Below, piece by piece: positions 62,432 to 64,000 of a DNA stretch of 64,000 nucleotides. Source of the DNA: Rhodobacter sp. (lineage in GTDB: Bacteria > Pseudomonadota > Alphaproteobacteria > Rhodobacterales > Rhodobacteraceae); contig JADCEF010000020.1 of assembly GCA_020250445.1 (NCBI GenBank), positions 62,001-126,000 on the forward strand, given 5' to 3'. A program made the position numbers and the translations under genes. Within the stretch, counting starts at the first letter, position 1. Each line of letters opens with the position of its first letter. The notes under the pieces were generated by a model, which was not told where the DNA came from, searched no databases, and was given only the letters and a program-made list of their open reading frames with translations.

Positions 62432-63344
62432 ATACGTGGCATCGGTGTCACCACCGGGAAATCCCCGATCATGAAGGTCTTTCCGGCCTGGTCCGACCAA
62501 CTTGGTCTGAAAACCCTGATGTCCGGCATCAACTTTGCGCCGAACAGAGACTTTTCCGCCTATCGCGAGGCAGTGGAGTTCACCAAGACGGATTTCCTGT
62601 CGCCGGACGCGCTGGTCACGATGCCGAAGATGAACCCACACAAGTCTTCGCGCGATCTGATCGAAAAGCCTGATCCTTATGCGCAGACTTCGGGCGAGAT
62701 CAGGAAGATCTCGAAACGGCGCGCGGTTGGTCGGCACTGCGAAGGACCCGATCAGTGCCGGGGCACAATACGACGCCAACTTGCCGGCAGGCCATCGGGT
62801 GCAAGGTGGACCGCCTTGCATCCCTCGATCGGGCGGGCCGTCGCTGGCGTTGACGCTGGATATGCACAAAAAGGCAAGGTCCGGGGGCGACATTCCGTAA
62901 GGGATGGTGGTGACGGCACGGCGCGAGGCAAGCCTCGCCGAGATGCGCCCTGCGCTTCGTGCAATTGGCTTCGCCATCCCCATCGAGCACCGCCTTGCGC
63001 CGACACAGGTTGGGTCCGATGCGGCTGTCGCCGCCCTGCCCGCCACCTCGGAGGTGGTGAATGCGACGGGTCTGGGCAAGGACAGGCCGGGATTGCCCCT
63101 GACTGACGCCTGCCATTGGCCCGCGCGCGGGCTGACTTGGGAGTTCAGCTATCACGGCGAGCTGGCCTTCGTGGATCAGGCGCGCGCTGTGGCTGCCGCC
63201 CATTCCCTGACTGTGCACGACGGCTGGGTCTGCTTCATCCACGGCCCGGCCCGCGTCATTGCCAAGGTCTTCGACGTCGACATCCCGATGTCCGGTCTCG
63301 CCTTCGATGCGCACAGCCGCATCGCCATTCATGCCACATCCTGA
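62432..63344 (+). pseudogene. Shikimate/quinate dehydrogenase-like gene, frameshifted
   Basis: Starts without a start codon as GIGVTTGKSPIMKVFPAWSDQLGL, continues with FAPNRDFSAYREAVEFTKTDFLSPDALVTMPK to ISKR, then shifts frame near 62712 (ARLVGTAKDPISAG, PSLALTLDMHKKARSGGD). It meets a TAA at 62898-62900 and resumes MVVTARREASLAEMRPAL to EVVNATGLGKDRPGLPLTDAC and DGWVCFIHGPARVIAKVFDVDIP. This layout matches the roughly 320-residue shikimate-dehydrogenase-like family found in sugar-catabolic clusters. One frameshift plus one internal stop make it a pseudogene. Confidence 0.78.
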
Positions 63345-63358
63345 CAGGAGCACTCGCC

Positions 63359-63937
63359 ATGCCCGACTTGACGCTGACCACATTCGATTTCGACACTATG
63401 ACGGGGCTTTCCAGGACCGCTAAGCCCATCGCCCACCCGCTGCCCAGCCTGTTAAGGGACTATTTCGCGGATACCGCAGCCTATGGGGCTTCCTTGGCGA
63501 AGATCGACCCGATGGTCTGCGTGCAGGTCGACATTGGCGTCCCCGAAAGCAGCGGGAACGTTGCCCATGGCACCACCCTGATCAAGCACGGCAAGATCGG
63601 CACCGAGCATTACATGACCAAGGGCCAATTCCACACCCTTCTGCATGCGGCCGAGGTCTATTTCTGCCTGTCCGGCCATGGCGGCATGATGATGGAAACA
63701 CCGGAAGGCAAGGTGGACTGGCGCGAGATGCGGCAGGGCGATGTGGTTCATCTGTCCGGCCGCCGGGTGTACCGGTCGATCAACATCTCGGCAACCGAAC
63801 CGTTCATGATGCTCTTCGCCTTCCCCTGCCATGCCGGCCATGACTATGGCACCATCGCTGCCAAGGGTCTTCGCAAGCTGATAGTCGACAAGGGCGGTGT
63901 TCCGACCATGGCGGACAACCCGTGCCGGAAGGGCTGA
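63359..63937 (+). CDS. Cupin-type glucose-6-phosphate isomerase family protein
   Basis: Protein of 192 residues with one cupin domain: MTKGQFHTLLHAAEVYFCLSGHGGMMMETPEGKVDWREMRQGDVVHLSGRRVYRSINIS. The metal-binding His and Glu of the first cupin motif (FHTLLHAAEVY) are present. The second motif has Tyr-Arg where relatives usually have His-Arg (RRVYRSIN), a possible loss of one metal ligand. The ATG at 63359 follows AGGAG. It directly follows the pseudogene run and may be the last intact piece of a sugar-phosphate catabolic operon. Confidence 0.85.
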   Translation: MPDLTLTTFDFDTMTGLSRTAKPIAHPLPSLLRDYFADTAAYGASLAKIDPMVCVQVDIGVPESSGNVAHGTTLIKHGKIGTEHYMTKGQFHTLLHAAEVYFCLSGHGGMMMETPEGKVDWREMRQGDVVHLSGRRVYRSINISATEPFMMLFAFPCHAGHDYGTIAAKGLRKLIVDKGGVPTMADNPCRKG

Positions 63938-63941
63938 GCCG

Positions 63942-64000
63942 ATGTCTGCCCGGATTGCCGTTACTCCTCGGTCGCTGTCGGTCGCCGGACACCCCGCCCT
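63942..64000 (+). CDS. Probable D-2-hydroxyacid dehydrogenase, 3'-truncated by the window edge
   Basis: The first 19 codons read MSARIAVTPRSLSVAGHPA, resembling the N-terminus of phosphoglycerate-dehydrogenase-like proteins. It starts 4 bp after the cupin stop, implying an operon. Too little is visible to be certain. Confidence 0.45.
   Translation, partial: MSARIAVTPRSLSVAGHPA

Overview
The window is 64 kb of a high-GC alphaproteobacterial chromosome, almost certainly from the order Rhodobacterales. The evidence is the gene content and order: a RegB / SenC / RegA / HvrA / AhcY redox-regulation cluster, a hemD / Mic60-like / hemY cluster, a murein-recycling pair (amgK-murU) next to addBA, and a chromosome-origin neighbourhood with maf-aroE-coaE-dnaQ on one side and hemJ-rho-mnmE-mnmG-rsmG-parA-parB on the other. 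No rRNA operon, CRISPR array, complete prophage or insertion sequence was seen.

Layout. 1-5 kb: end of phoB, glcB and glmS. 5.1-7.2 kb: a small lower-GC island of three overlapping minus-strand genes of unknown function (one is a TIGR04255-family protein), bounded by a 3' fragment of a tRNA-Thr(TGT) gene and an intact tRNA-Thr(CGT) gene. 7.6-13.8 kb: hemY, a Mic60-like gene, hemD, tsaD, a 34-codon scar that appears to be all that is left of gpsA, yciI, an EVE-domain gene and a DUF2853 gene. 14-22 kb: ahcY, an alcohol dehydrogenase, an HD hydrolase, hvrA, regA, senC, regB and a kinase-less PAS protein. 22-31 kb: a tightly overlapping run tsaE-amgK-murU-addB-addA, then trxA. 31-34 kb: hslV, an unknown membrane protein and hslU. 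34-40.6 kb: a lipoprotein hydrolase, an Smr protein, timA, fxsA, secB, dnaQ, coaE, aroE and maf. About 40.6-41.0 kb: a gene-free interval with DnaA-box-like sequences and an AT-rich block, the best oriC candidate. 41-48.3 kb: hemJ, rho, mnmE, mnmG, rsmG, parA and parB, with two perfect parS palindromes inside coding sequence. 48-56 kb: hemW, ridA, rdgB, rph, hrcA, grpE and mutS. 56-61 kb: msrA, an aminotransferase/sulfotransferase pair, a degraded higB with intact higA, argG and a membrane protein. 61.1-63.3 kb: a run of pseudogenes (ilvA, two zinc dehydrogenases, a shikimate-dehydrogenase-like gene), then an intact cupin glucose-6-phosphate isomerase-type gene and the start of a probable D-2-hydroxyacid dehydrogenase.

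How it works together. Most of the window is core housekeeping: origin function and segregation (oriC candidate, ParAB, parS), tRNA modification (TsaD, TsaE, MnmE, MnmG), recombination and mismatch repair (AddAB, MutS), protein quality control (HslUV, HrcA, GrpE, SecB), haem synthesis (HemD, HemJ, the HemY-like protein) and redox signalling (RegBA). The unusual layer is gene loss and small-scale insertion: remnants of gpsA, higB, ilvA and several sugar/quinate-type dehydrogenases, a probable scar at the expected mltA position, and the three-gene island beside tRNA-Thr. That island is the strongest candidate for an uncharacterised system.
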